Made by a program: the position numbers and the translations under genes. The notes under the pieces are model-generated. The model was not told the origin of the DNA and did no database searches. It saw only the letters and a list, made by a program, of their open reading frames with translations. Positions 6,570 to 15,586 of a stretch of DNA of 21,451 nt are shown piece after piece; positions within the stretch are counted from its first letter, which is position 1, and each line of letters opens with the position of its first letter. Source of the DNA: an uncultured Bacilli bacterium (GTDB taxonomy: Bacteria; Bacillota_I; Bacilli_A; RFN20; CAG-826); contig CAJOOD010000037.1 in the NCBI GenBank assembly GCA_905236085.1, positions 1 to 21,451 of the forward strand, read 5' to 3'.

Positions 6570-6600
6570 AGCAGCAGTTAGTCCTGCTGCTTTTTCTTTT
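6570..6600 (+). terminator. Intrinsic terminator of hsp20
   Basis: AGCAGCAG (6570-6577), a 6-nt loop, CTGCTGCT (6584-6591), then TTTTCTTTT. The stem is 8 bp, perfect and GC-rich in an AT-rich background. Confidence 0.92.
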
Positions 6601-6625
6601 CAAAATGCGAAATAATGTAGATATT

Positions 6626-6654
6626 TTGCTTATCTATTAATTTTGAAGTATACT
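6626..6654 (+). promoter_or_regulatory. Leaderless promoter of the ABC exporter gene
   Basis: TTGCTT (6626-6631), a 17-nt spacer and TATACT (6649-6654), ending 6 nt before ATG 6661. The predicted transcript begins at the A of the start codon. There is no Shine-Dalgarno. Confidence 0.6.
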
Positions 6655-6660
6655 TACTTC

Positions 6661-8376
6661 ATGCTAAAAAGATTTATCCATTATTATCGTAAACATAAAT
6701 TGATGTTATTTTTGGATATGCTAGCTTCTTTATTGATATCCATATCATCTCTATCTTTTCCAATATTAACTAGGAAAGTATTTAATGATTTTGTTCCTAA
6801 TAAAAATGTAGAAATGATTATCATTTATGGCGCAATTTTATTAGGAATTTATGTTATCAGGATGCTACTTAAATATTTTGTTGCCTATTATGGACATGTC
6901 ATGGGTGTTAAGATGCAAGCGGAGATGCGAAGCGATATGATGGAGCATCTAGAAAAATTACCTTATACCTATTATGACAATCATGAAACAGGTAAAATCA
7001 TGTCAAGAATGACCAATGATTTGCAAAATGTTTCTGAATTGGCTCATCATGGGCCAGAAAATTTATTTATATGTGGTCTAACTCTTATTGCCTCATTTAT
7101 TTATTTATGTACGATTAATGTCCAATTATCATTAATTATCTTTGCCTGCGCTCCAATAATGGCTACTATTTCTATTATCTTTAGGAAGAGAATGAGAAAA
7201 GCCTTCACTGAGACTAGAAAATCTATTGCAGAAATCAATGCTTCTGTAGAAACTAGCGTCACTGGTATTAGAGCCACGAAAGCCTTTAATAACGCTGATA
7301 AAGAATTAGAAAAATTTGAAGAAAAGAACAAACAATTCCTTCAATATCGTTCTATTGCTTATAAAGCTATGGGGCAATTCCAATCTTCTACTGATTTTGC
7401 TTCTAATTTATTTAATGTTGCTCTAATTGTAGGTGGAGGATTAATCACTATTTATACTGACATATTCTCTCTTGCGGATTATTTAGCTTTCGCCGTATCT
7501 ATTTCGATGTTTATGTCTCCATTAACTCAATTAATCAATTTTGTAGAAACATATCAAGAAGGTATCACTGGATTTACTAGATTTATCGAAATAATGGATG
7601 AACCAATTGAAGAAGAATCACCTAACGCTATTGATGATATTGTTTTAAAAGGTGATATCACATTTGACCATGTTAATTTCTCATATCGAGAATCAAAAGA
7701 AATATTAGATGATATCAATTTTGAAATAAAATGTGGGGAATCTGTTGCTTTAGTGGGTTCTAGTGGTGGTGGAAAGACTACAATTTGCCACTTAATTCCG
7801 CGTTTTTATGATGTAGGAAGTGGTGGCATATATATCGATGGGCATAATATTAAAGATTTATCTTTTAGATTATTAAGAGAATCTATCGGCATCGTTCAAC
7901 AAGATGTCTTCTTATTTACCGGCACAATTAGAGACAATATCATGTATGGGCGATTAGATGCTAGCGAAGAAGAAATGATCGATGCTTGTAAAAAAGCGCA
8001 ATTATATGATTTTGTAATGTCTTTGCCACACGGCTTTGATACAGCGGTAGGGGAAAGAGGCATCAAATTATCAGGTGGTCAAAAGCAAAGAATATCCATT
8101 GCCAGAATATTCTTAAAAAATCCTCCAATCTTAATTTTGGATGAAGCGACATCCGCTCTTGATAATGTTACTGAATTTTCTATTCAAGAATCATTAAATG
8201 AATTAGCTAAAGGAAGGACTAATATTGTTGTGGCACATAGACTATCAACAATAAAAAATGCTAATCGTATTTTAGTTATCGATAAAGGGCGAGTTTTAGA
8301 GGATGGCTCTCATGAAGAATTGATGAAAAATCAAAAAGAATATGCTGAATTATATTCTTTACAATTTAAAGAATAA
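6661..8376 (+). CDS. ABC exporter half-transporter (ABCB/MsbA-like)
   Basis: This 571-residue protein fuses a six-helix exporter membrane domain (residues about 15-305, with the ETGKIMSRMTNDLQNV intracellular loop) to an ATPase domain. ATPase motifs: Walker A GSSGGGKTT (366-374), Q-loop IVQQDVFLF, signature LSGGQ (470-474), Walker B ILILDE (490-495) with catalytic Glu, D-loop SALD and His526 in VAHRLST. All catalytic residues are present, so it can act as a homodimer; no second half-transporter is adjacent. Substrates of this group include lipids, drugs and peptides, and cannot be told from sequence. It lacks a C39 peptidase domain, so it is not an obvious processor of the double-Gly leader peptide 5.5 kb upstream. 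ATG 6661 is preferred over TTG 6643, which would lie upstream of the -10 box. Confidence 0.94.
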   Translation: MLKRFIHYYRKHKLMLFLDMLASLLISISSLSFPILTRKVFNDFVPNKNVEMIIIYGAILLGIYVIRMLLKYFVAYYGHVMGVKMQAEMRSDMMEHLEKLPYTYYDNHETGKIMSRMTNDLQNVSELAHHGPENLFICGLTLIASFIYLCTINVQLSLIIFACAPIMATISIIFRKRMRKAFTETRKSIAEINASVETSVTGIRATKAFNNADKELEKFEEKNKQFLQYRSIAYKAMGQFQSSTDFASNLFNVALIVGGGLITIYTDIFSLADYLAFAVSISMFMSPLTQLINFVETYQEGITGFTRFIEIMDEPIEEESPNAIDDIVLKGDITFDHVNFSYRESKEILDDINFEIKCGESVALVGSSGGGKTTICHLIPRFYDVGSGGIYIDGHNIKDLSFRLLRESIGIVQQDVFLFTGTIRDNIMYGRLDASEEEMIDACKKAQLYDFVMSLPHGFDTAVGERGIKLSGGQKQRISIARIFLKNPPILILDEATSALDNVTEFSIQESLNELAKGRTNIVVAHRLSTIKNANRILVIDKGRVLEDGSHEELMKNQKEYAELYSLQFKE

Positions 8377-8404
8377 TTCACTTTTTCAAAAAGATTGCTA
8401 TACT
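8377..8404 (+). promoter_or_regulatory. Promoter of the oxidoreductase-Nudix operon
   Basis: TTCACT (8377-8382), a 16-nt spacer and TATACT (8399-8404). The -35 starts at the base after the exporter stop codon. The -10 ends 10 nt before ATG 8415 and no Shine-Dalgarno is present. Confidence 0.5.
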
Positions 8405-8414
8405 ATTTCTTATC

Positions 8415-9959
8415 ATGAAAAGAAAAATTGTTATTATTGGTGGAGGAGTTGGCGGATTAACCGCTGGGATATATGCCCAAAAAAGCGGATTTGACTCCAT
8501 AATTATCGAAAAATTACCGGTAGTGGGTGGTTTATGTGCCACATGGTTTAGAAGTGGTTTAGAAATCGATGGTTGCATTCACTGGATTATTGGTACTAGA
8601 GAAGGTGACCTTAACAATATGTGGAATGATGTCGGAGCTTTTAAAAACGACGATGTCATTTATCTAGATAATTTTGGTGTCTATAAATATAAAGGTGAAA
8701 CCGTATCTATTTATCAAGATATCGATAAATTAGAACAAGAATTTTTACGCGTGGCTCCAGAAGATGAAAAAGAAATCAAAAGATTTATCAAATATGTTAA
8801 TACCATTTATAAGATGCCCTTACCAGTAAATTATCCTTTGAATATCATTCCTTTTGATGAATTATTAAAAGTTGGTATCAAAGAATTACCGTTTTTGCAT
8901 GACTTTTTAAAATTAAGAAAGATGTCATCCGCTCAATATGCGACAAAATTTAAATCACCAATATTAAGATATGTTATTAAAAATATGCCACCTGCATTTG
9001 GTAATGCTTATTCGATGATATATACCCTAGGTTATGTCGCCCATAGAAATGCAGGAATTCCTAAGGGTGGTAGCAGAGAATTTGTAAATAATTTAAAGAA
9101 TAATTATTTAAAATTAGGTGGAGAAATTAAAACTAATAAATCTGTTACCGATGTTTTAATCAATGAAAAAGGTGTCTGCTATGGCGTTAGGTTAGACGAT
9201 AACACAGAAATAGAATCTAATTATGTTATTTCTACGATTGATCCTATTGTTTTATATAGTCAAATATTATCTAAGAATTTCTATGACGCTAGTATCTTTA
9301 AAAGATGGAAAAGAAGAGCGCAATATGATTCTCCCAGCGGAGTTATGGTCACTTTTAAAGTTGATTCTGCTAGAATAAGTGAAGCTTTAAATCACAATTA
9401 TATTTATAGATACCATCTAAAGAAATCCATCAGTGTTGGTAAGAGCCATGTTAATGATTTAATTTTAAGAAATTATTCTTATGATGAAAAATTTATTAAA
9501 AACGGCAAAGTAACTCTTACTGTATTAATCGACCAAAAGAATTATGATTTTGCTTATTGGCAAGATTTATATAAAGATCAAAAAGCCTATAAAGAAGATA
9601 AGATGAGAATTGCTTTAGAAGTTAAAGATAACATTATTAATGAATTAAAATTAGATGCTGAACAATTAGAAATAATCGATGTCTTTACTCCTAAGACTCT
9701 AAATAGGTATACTGGTGCCTATAAAGGCTCATATATGCCATTTGAATTATCGCATAAAAACAAAATGCTCATCCATAACGGCAATATTAAAGGCTTAAAG
9801 AATTTCTATTTCGGAGGTCAATGGGCTCAAATGCCTGGCGGATTACCTCCAACCTTAATTGTCTCGAGATGGAATGTGCAAAGAATTTGCAAACGTGAAT
9901 TAAAAACATTTAAAAACATTAAACAATTATTCGCTATTAAAATCAGAAAAGGTGCTTAA
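8415..9959 (+). CDS. CrtI/phytoene-desaturase-like FAD-dependent oxidoreductase
   Basis: This 514-residue flavoprotein has a dinucleotide-binding fold at its N-terminus (IVIIGGGVGGLTAGIYA, then IIIEK ending strand 2). GGLCATWFRSGLEIDGCIHWIIG is typical of the COG1233 carotenoid desaturase/isomerase and retinol-saturase group, and a second FAD-contact segment FYFGGQWAQMPGGLPPTLIVSRW lies near the C-terminus. It uses non-covalent FAD; substrates in the family are polyenes and related hydrophobic molecules, but no carotenoid genes (crtB, crtE) are present, so the substrate is open. Its stop overlaps the next start (TAATG), giving a tight operon with a SAM-fold protein and a Nudix hydrolase. The start has no ribosome site and follows a -10 box. 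Confidence 0.88.
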   Translation: MKRKIVIIGGGVGGLTAGIYAQKSGFDSIIIEKLPVVGGLCATWFRSGLEIDGCIHWIIGTREGDLNNMWNDVGAFKNDDVIYLDNFGVYKYKGETVSIYQDIDKLEQEFLRVAPEDEKEIKRFIKYVNTIYKMPLPVNYPLNIIPFDELLKVGIKELPFLHDFLKLRKMSSAQYATKFKSPILRYVIKNMPPAFGNAYSMIYTLGYVAHRNAGIPKGGSREFVNNLKNNYLKLGGEIKTNKSVTDVLINEKGVCYGVRLDDNTEIESNYVISTIDPIVLYSQILSKNFYDASIFKRWKRRAQYDSPSGVMVTFKVDSARISEALNHNYIYRYHLKKSISVGKSHVNDLILRNYSYDEKFIKNGKVTLTVLIDQKNYDFAYWQDLYKDQKAYKEDKMRIALEVKDNIINELKLDAEQLEIIDVFTPKTLNRYTGAYKGSYMPFELSHKNKMLIHNGNIKGLKNFYFGGQWAQMPGGLPPTLIVSRWNVQRICKRELKTFKNIKQLFAIKIRKGA

Positions 9960-11008
9960 TGAATAATTCTTTAAAAACCCTATTAAAAACCCCATATTTC
10001 GCGGAAATTTGTGCAAAAAAAGAGGAAAATATTGATTCATTAATACATTTTAAAGACCTCTTATATAATTTTGATAAATCTATAAAAACGCAAAAAGATT
10101 TATCGCTATATAATAATGAAGAACTCATTAATGAAGTAGGGTTTTATGCCTTTGCTTTGTTAGATTTAGATTATGATAATGCTCAAGATAGGGATTTCTT
10201 ATTTAATTATCTATTTAAATCATTACATGTATTAGATGAAAACGAATATCTAAATAATCCTTATCAGAAAAATATAAAATTTATCGATAAGAAATTAGGC
10301 CATTGGGAATTTAAAAAGAGTAAATATTCACCTTTAGAATTATTCGTGTTTGATAATTCTAAGTATATTAATAATAAAGAAATTCCAAATATTGGTTTCT
10401 TTAAAAATGATTTTTATTATGATGCCGTATATAAAGATAATTTATTATGGATGTCCATTACCCCTAATGAAATAAACACCATGAAAGAACCTATAAATAA
10501 TGCTTTTGGTAAATGTCTCGTATTAGGACTGGGATTAGGATATTTTCAATATATGATTTCTAACAAAGATAATGTTACATCGATTGATATCGTAGAATTG
10601 GATAAAGATGTCATATCTTTATTTAAAAATAACATCTTAACGCAATTTGATAAGTCTAATAAAATCAGAATTATTAATGATGATGCTTATAAATTTCTTC
10701 AAGAAAATGATTTAAGTAATTACGATTATATCTTTATTGATTTATATCATGACACATGGGACGGATTGATGTGGCTGATTAAATTAATTAAATTAGAAAA
10801 AGAAAATATCAAATATGATTATTGGATTAAAAAACCTATCCTTAATCTATTTAAGAATATGGTGATTACTACATTAGAAAATATCAATGATTTATCTAAT
10901 ATGGATGAGATATATCAAAATATTTATTCTGGAATTGAAAAAAGTGATGTAGCTAGTGAAGAAATATTCATGGAATCTGGATTAATTAAGATATTAAAGG
11001 AGATGTGA
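9959..11008 (+). CDS. Spermidine-synthase-like SAM-fold protein
   Basis: This 349-residue protein has a class I methyltransferase fold in its C-terminal half: motif I CLVLGLGLGYFQ (residues 186-197), IVELD at 211-215 with acidic Glu213 for the SAM ribose, INDDAYKFL (the 'D-A' adenine contact of spermidine synthases) and YDYIFIDLYHDTWDGL (256-271). The N-terminal 180 residues resemble no domain I recognise. The motif II and FID stretches are closest to spermidine synthase and its methyltransferase relatives. It could methylate or aminopropylate a product of the upstream oxidoreductase, or be a non-enzymatic relative. ATG 9959 overlaps the preceding TAA by one base, so translation is probably coupled. 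Confidence 0.8.
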   Translation: MNNSLKTLLKTPYFAEICAKKEENIDSLIHFKDLLYNFDKSIKTQKDLSLYNNEELINEVGFYAFALLDLDYDNAQDRDFLFNYLFKSLHVLDENEYLNNPYQKNIKFIDKKLGHWEFKKSKYSPLELFVFDNSKYINNKEIPNIGFFKNDFYYDAVYKDNLLWMSITPNEINTMKEPINNAFGKCLVLGLGLGYFQYMISNKDNVTSIDIVELDKDVISLFKNNILTQFDKSNKIRIINDDAYKFLQENDLSNYDYIFIDLYHDTWDGLMWLIKLIKLEKENIKYDYWIKKPILNLFKNMVITTLENINDLSNMDEIYQNIYSGIEKSDVASEEIFMESGLIKILKEM

Positions 11009-11011
11009 TTT

Positions 11012-11473
11012 ATGGCAAGAGTGGAATCTATTGTATTGACTAATATGTGTCTATTAGAGAATGAAGAAGGAGAAATATTAGTTCAAGACCGTCTATCAAA
11101 AGATTGGCCAGGAATTACTTTTCCAGGTGGTCATGTCGAAGAAAACGAATCTATACACGATTCAATGATAAGAGAATTTCATGAAGAAACCGGCTTAAAA
11201 TTATTAGATTTAAAATTATGTGGTATATTACATTGGACTCCCTTATCTAATGCGAGATATATCACCATCTGTTATAAAGCCCATAGATATGAAGGAGAAA
11301 TTAAATCTTCAAAAGAAGGAAGAATATTCTGGTTAAAATTAGAAGATTTAAAAAAAGAAAATCTCTCCTATGATTTAGAAGAGATTCTACCAGTATTTTT
11401 AAATGAAGAAATAGGGGAATATTATTGTTTAAACAATAAAGAAGAAAAGCCTATTTTAAAGAAATTATATTAA
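11012..11473 (+). CDS. Nudix hydrolase (MutT/8-oxo-dGTPase-like)
   Basis: This 153-residue protein has a complete Nudix box, GGHVEENESIHDSMIREFHEETGL, matching GX5EX7REUXEEXGU (given in pieces: G, then E, then REFHEETGL). It hydrolyses a nucleoside diphosphate linked to another group, with Mg2+ or Mn2+ held by the Glu residues. The layout VLTNMCLLENEEGEILVQDR and GILHWTP..NARYITICYKA resembles the bacterial 8-oxo-dGTP diphosphatase subgroup, but substrate specificity is not readable. It starts 3 nt after the upstream stop with AAGGAGATG as ribosome site, and is last in the three-gene operon. Its TAA overlaps the stop of the convergent metalloprotease by 3-4 bases, and no terminator is visible between them. 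Confidence 0.93.
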   Translation: MARVESIVLTNMCLLENEEGEILVQDRLSKDWPGITFPGGHVEENESIHDSMIREFHEETGLKLLDLKLCGILHWTPLSNARYITICYKAHRYEGEIKSSKEGRIFWLKLEDLKKENLSYDLEEILPVFLNEEIGEYYCLNNKEEKPILKKLY

Positions 11474-13039
11474 ATCTTTTCAATTCTAATATTAGCGCTT
11501 GCCCCATCTAAAGAAAGACATGTGATTCTATAGCCAACTTCTTCACCGTTATTAAATTGAGTATTATTAGCAAAGAAGACACTAGAAGCTTCAAAAGATT
11601 GTCCTTCGTGATATAAAGTGGAATTGCTTGCAACTCCTCCATTTAAGAAATGTTTAGGACTAGTGGCTTTATTAACATCCGCTTGCATTAATTGTGATAA
11701 TTTGTATTTAGAATTATATGGACTCTTAAGATATGAAAGACTTCTCGAATTTGAAGCACCGATAAATTGATTCTCGCTTTCTCCTAAAGTAGTCGCATAG
11801 GATTGAAACACATCGCGGCTATTAAGGTTAACTAATCTAGCGTCAACGTGATAAATTCTTAATCCAGCTTCAGTATACATGGTGTTATAATTTCTATTAG
11901 ATGAAGCGGCATCATGATAATTATTACCAAGTGGTGTGTAATATTCTACAAGTAGATATTCATCAATAGGAGTGCCGTTCCAATTATCATTAATTAATAT
12001 CGCTTCATTATATAAAGAAGCAGTATTTAATTTAATTTCAACCTCATCCTTACTTCCATCAATAACATAAGGATCAAACCATCCGTTTAATAATTTGGTA
12101 TGGCTACCTTGATCGCTGACATTATAAGATTGCATCTCTAAAGCTCCAAGAGGATCGCCTTCGTTATCATAATTATAATAATCATCCAATCCTAAAAGAT
12201 GGCCTGATTCATGGATATATGTATGAGCATCAATTTTGTTGTTGCCGCTATCGTGCATAAATTCATATGATGCCCACATATAATTAGCTACTTTTGGTGA
12301 ATCAACATCCGCGGAATATTTTCCATAATACCATACCCAAGCCCATAAAGAAGAACTGGGTGAGGAAGAATATTTGGAAGAATAAATAAATATTGTTGCA
12401 TCAATAAAACCATCATCGTCAGAATCATATTCTTTTCTTTTTTCATCGCTAACAACTTCATATAAAGGATCTTCAAAAGAAAAAGGAATATTATGTTCAT
12501 ATAAATTAGTTGAGCTTTGAGAAATCTTAATTGAATTGACTACTTCGCCAGTAATCTTAAGTCTTCCATAGGAAGATTTATAATAAAATGAAGTTACAGA
12601 TTCCCAATAAGTATCACTAGCTTGTCCAAAGAATACTTTTATCAATATCATCTAACATAGATTCAGTCCATTCTGGTCCATTAGATAATTGAATAGGAAC
12701 GACAAGCATTTTTCTAACGCCAATTGGGGGTTAATGAATCCAAGCCATAAGCTTTATCAACATCATCTAATTTATAATCAAAATCATAGGCTGATTTACG
12801 GTAATATCCATCCCCATCTTCATATTCAATTCTATCAGGTGATAAATTAATATCTTCCACATCATCGCTAGAAGAAGCAGATGAGTTACTAGAAATATCT
12901 TCTTCGCTGCTAATGGATTAATGGATGAAGAAGAATCTAAAGAGATAGATGTAGAGGAAGAAGAAGTAGATAAAGGAGTAATAGTGCAAGCACTAAGTGA
13001 TATAACAAATAGTGGTAGTAAAAATAATTTTCGTTTCAT
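11470..13039 (-). pseudogene. M6-type secreted metalloprotease lipoprotein, three frameshifts
   Basis: The intact product would be about 519 residues. It begins MKRKLFLLPLFVISLSAC, a lipoprotein signal with lipobox LSAC (Cys18), then a Ser-rich linker. The mature part contains IHESGHLLGLDDYYNY (around plus-strand 12181-12216), the HExxHxxGxxD zinc site of M6 peptidases such as immune inhibitor A. Three lesions break it: a perfect 8-bp tandem duplication TAATGGAT (12911-12926); a C5 run (plus-strand GGGGG 12726-12730) where C4 would keep frame; and an A4 run (TTTT 12637-12640) where A3 would. Removing 8+1+1 bases gives one continuous frame of whole codons. The catalytic part alone (11470-12651) is open. 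A GAGG lies upstream of ATG 13039. Three lesions in 290 bases suggest decay, although homopolymer read errors could explain two. Confidence 0.8.
12911..12926 (+). repeat. Perfect 8-bp tandem duplication causing a frameshift
   Basis: TAATGGAT occurs twice in a row. Deleting one copy restores the metalloprotease frame (SSSS-ISSEEDISS). It lies in the Ser-rich linker and looks like slipped-strand duplication. Confidence 0.85.
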
Positions 13040-13079
13040 AATCAGCCTCAATGTCTAATATTTATAGATATAAAACATA

Positions 13080-13098
13080 TATAACGCGGTGCGTTATT
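13080..13098 (-). terminator. Weak terminator or operator hairpin after copA
   Basis: ATAACGC and GCGTTAT (13081-13087, 13091-13097) form a 7-bp stem with a 3-nt loop that overlaps the copA TAA stop. On the minus strand it is followed by ATATGTTTTATAT, so the T-run is weak. It also lies about 42 nt upstream of the metalloprotease ATG. Confidence 0.5.
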
Positions 13099-13297
13099 GT
13101 TTGGCTTTATATCCAGCTCCTTCTATGGCTTTAATTAAATCATCTTTATTTAAATTTTCTCCGCAAATTACGGCTTGATTATTTTTTAAATCAGCTTTAG
13201 CGGATTTGACTCCTGAAACTTCTAATAAAGCTTTTTCAACATGGGCAACACAATGCTCACACATCATACCTTGCACTTTTAAGAGTATTTCTTCCAT
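13094..13297 (-). other. Possible internal start yielding a free CopZ-like chaperone
   Basis: Within copA codon M764 (minus-strand ATG at 13297-13295) is preceded by GGAGGAG (13313-13307), with a 9-nt spacing from AGGAG. Starting there would make a 67-residue protein, MEEILLKVQGMMCEHC..., the size and layout of CopZ (about 69 aa, MxCxxC copper site, followed by the rest of one HMA domain). The site lies exactly at the junction between the transmembrane domain and the HMA domain. A functional internal start, or the remnant of a copA-copZ gene pair fused by loss of a stop, would both explain it. Confidence 0.5.
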
Positions 13298-15586
13298 TTT
13301 TCTTTTCTCCTCCATTGGTTTGATTGCATTTATATTATCTTTATTTCTCTTTACTTTAAAGAAATTAATACTAAGAGCGGTTAATACCACAAATACGCTA
13401 GACATAGACATAGCAATAGAGCCTATCATTGGCATCATGCTAGAATCTATTCCTGGAATAGCGCCTGTAGCAAATACTACACCTATAAGATTATAAAAGA
13501 AGGCCCAGAATAAACATATCGCAATAGTTATAATAGTTCTTTTAGATAATGCAATAGCGTTATAAACATCATATAAATCATTTCTAATTAAGACGATATC
13601 TGCACTTTCAATAGCGATATCGCTACCTTTAGCAATAGCAATACCAATATCAGCACTAGTTAGAGCAAGTGCATCATTAACTCCATCACCAACCATTGCC
13701 ACCAAATGCTTGTCATCAGTTTTTAAAGAATTAATAATATCTGCCTTTTCACTTGGTAATACATTAGCGATAACTTCATCAATTGTGCATTCTTTTGCAA
13801 TGGCTTCTGCGGTTGTTTTATTATCACCAGTCAGCATGATGGTCTTGATACCTTTATCTTGCAATTCTTTTATGGCTTTAACGGAATTGGTTTTAATTTC
13901 ATCTTTAATAGCGAAATAACCCACTAATTCATCATCCTTAGAAATATATAAAACAGTTTTTCCGTTTCTTGATAATTCTTCAAAATTAGAAAAATAAGGG
14001 GAATTTTGAAGGCTTTTCATCATCTTTTCGTTACCAATTTTATATAAATAACCATTTATCTTTGCTTGAAGACCTTTGCCTAAAATAGATTCATAATCTT
14101 CAATTGGAAGTAATTTAGCATCATTATTTAAGCAATAAATATTAATCGCTTCAGCAAGTGGATGCTCGGATTGATTTTCAATAGAATATATGGCTTCTAA
14201 TAATTCTTTATCATCATTGATATTAACAAAATCAGTAACCGATGGTTTTCCATTTGTTATAGTTCCAGTCTTATCCATAACGACTGTATTAATCTTATGT
14301 GCGTTTTGTAATATCTCAGCGTTTTTAATTAATAATCCGTTTTGTGCTCCCTTACCAGAAGCGACCATAATAGCCACAGGAGTGGCTAGGCCTAAAGCAC
14401 ATGGGCAAGCGATAACTAAGATGGTAATCGCATGATTAAAGGCTTCTTCAAATCCTTGTTGTGTGGCTAGATATATAATAAATGTCGCAATAGCGATTAA
14501 AAATATGCTAGGAACAAACCATAATGATACCTTGTCCACTAATTTAGAGATAGGGGCTTTAGAATTAGATGCTTCTTCCACCAATTTAATGATGGTATTA
14601 ATCGAGGTATCTTGACCAACTTTATCCGCTCTAACTTTGACATAGCCATTATTTAAAATAGTGGAGCTTATCACATTATCATTAATGGATTTATATGAAG
14701 GAATTGATTCACCGGTAATATTAGATTCATCAAATGAACCTTGACCTTCAATAATTGTTCCATCAATTGGCACGATATCACCCTTTTTAATGATAAGAAT
14801 ATCATTGATTTTTACATCTTCAACTTTTACGGTAATTTCTTGATTATCTTTTAGAATTACCGCAGTTTTTGGTGCTAAATCTATTAATTTTTCAATTGAA
14901 GTGGTGGTTCTTCTTTTAGATAATTTTTCTAAATATTTACCTAAACTTACCAATGTTAGAATCATCGCTCCGGATTCAAAATATAAATTCATATGATATT
15001 TTTCTACCATATCTGCGTTATTAGTTTCTAAACCATAGGCGATTAAAAATAAAGATATAACTCCGTAAATTAATGCCGCGGAAGATCCCACTGCGATAAG
15101 AGAATCCATATTAGGTGATAATTTAATTAATCTTTTAAAACCATTAACAAAATAATGATTATTAATTATAACTATTGGTAAGGTTAATATGAACTGCGCT
15201 AGAGCAAACGATAATGGGTGATGGTGCATATTAATAAATTCTGGTACTACCCAGCCCCACATCATATGGCCCATAGAAATGTACATAAGAATTAATAAGA
15301 AGATAAAAGATAGAATGAGTCTTAATAAATCGTTATCTTTTTTCTTAATATTTTTGTTCTTATCTATTTTATTTGCTTTAACTGATGCACCATATCCTTC
15401 GTTGATAACTGCTTTTATAATCGCATTTTCATCGGTTTTATTTTCATCAAATTCCACATCCATAGAATTGGATAAAAGATTGACGTTAACTGAGCAAACG
15501 CCTTCAACTTTTTCAACACCTTTTTGGACATGAGCTTGACAAGATGCACAAGTCATTCCGCTGACATCAAATGATTGCTTTTTCAT
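13094..15586 (-). CDS. copA: Copper-transporting P1B-type ATPase with C-terminal HMA domain
   Basis: This 830-residue ATPase has: N-terminal HMA domain GMTCASC (residues 10-16); membrane region with the HMMWGWVVPEF and HHHP segments of copper ATPases; actuator TGES (291-294); the intramembrane ion motif CPC (394-396) in IACPCALGLATP; phosphorylation site DKTGT (Asp438); SEHPLAEA of the nucleotide domain (473-480); and GDGVND (633-638). It exports Cu(I). Unusually, a second HMA domain (VQGMMCEHC, 771-779) is fused at the C-terminus. CopZ is usually a separate gene. The coding DNA has GGAGGAG and an in-frame ATG just before that domain (see separate entry). ATG overlaps the csoR stop as TAATG, so both are translated together and repressed by CsoR. 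Confidence 0.95.
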   Translation of the reverse strand: MKKQSFDVSGMTCASCQAHVQKGVEKVEGVCSVNVNLLSNSMDVEFDENKTDENAIIKAVINEGYGASVKANKIDKNKNIKKKDNDLLRLILSFIFLLILMYISMGHMMWGWVVPEFINMHHHPLSFALAQFILTLPIVIINNHYFVNGFKRLIKLSPNMDSLIAVGSSAALIYGVISLFLIAYGLETNNADMVEKYHMNLYFESGAMILTLVSLGKYLEKLSKRRTTTSIEKLIDLAPKTAVILKDNQEITVKVEDVKINDILIIKKGDIVPIDGTIIEGQGSFDESNITGESIPSYKSINDNVISSTILNNGYVKVRADKVGQDTSINTIIKLVEEASNSKAPISKLVDKVSLWFVPSIFLIAIATFIIYLATQQGFEEAFNHAITILVIACPCALGLATPVAIMVASGKGAQNGLLIKNAEILQNAHKINTVVMDKTGTITNGKPSVTDFVNINDDKELLEAIYSIENQSEHPLAEAINIYCLNNDAKLLPIEDYESILGKGLQAKINGYLYKIGNEKMMKSLQNSPYFSNFEELSRNGKTVLYISKDDELVGYFAIKDEIKTNSVKAIKELQDKGIKTIMLTGDNKTTAEAIAKECTIDEVIANVLPSEKADIINSLKTDDKHLVAMVGDGVNDALALTSADIGIAIAKGSDIAIESADIVLIRNDLYDVYNAIALSKRTIITIAICLFWAFFYNLIGVVFATGAIPGIDSSMMPMIGSIAMSMSSVFVVLTALSINFFKVKRNKDNINAIKPMEEKRKMEEILLKVQGMMCEHCVAHVEKALLEVSGVKSAKADLKNNQAVICGENLNKDDLIKAIEGAGYKAKQ

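Noticed and set aside
6661..8376. ABC exporter as the processing transporter for the double-Gly peptide
   Set aside because: It lacks an N-terminal C39 peptidase domain, is 5.5 kb away, and has its own promoter.
12626..12735. Programmed frameshifting in the metalloprotease
   Set aside because: The C5 and A4 runs are not canonical slippery heptamers, and three shifts in one gene make regulated frameshifting unlikely.
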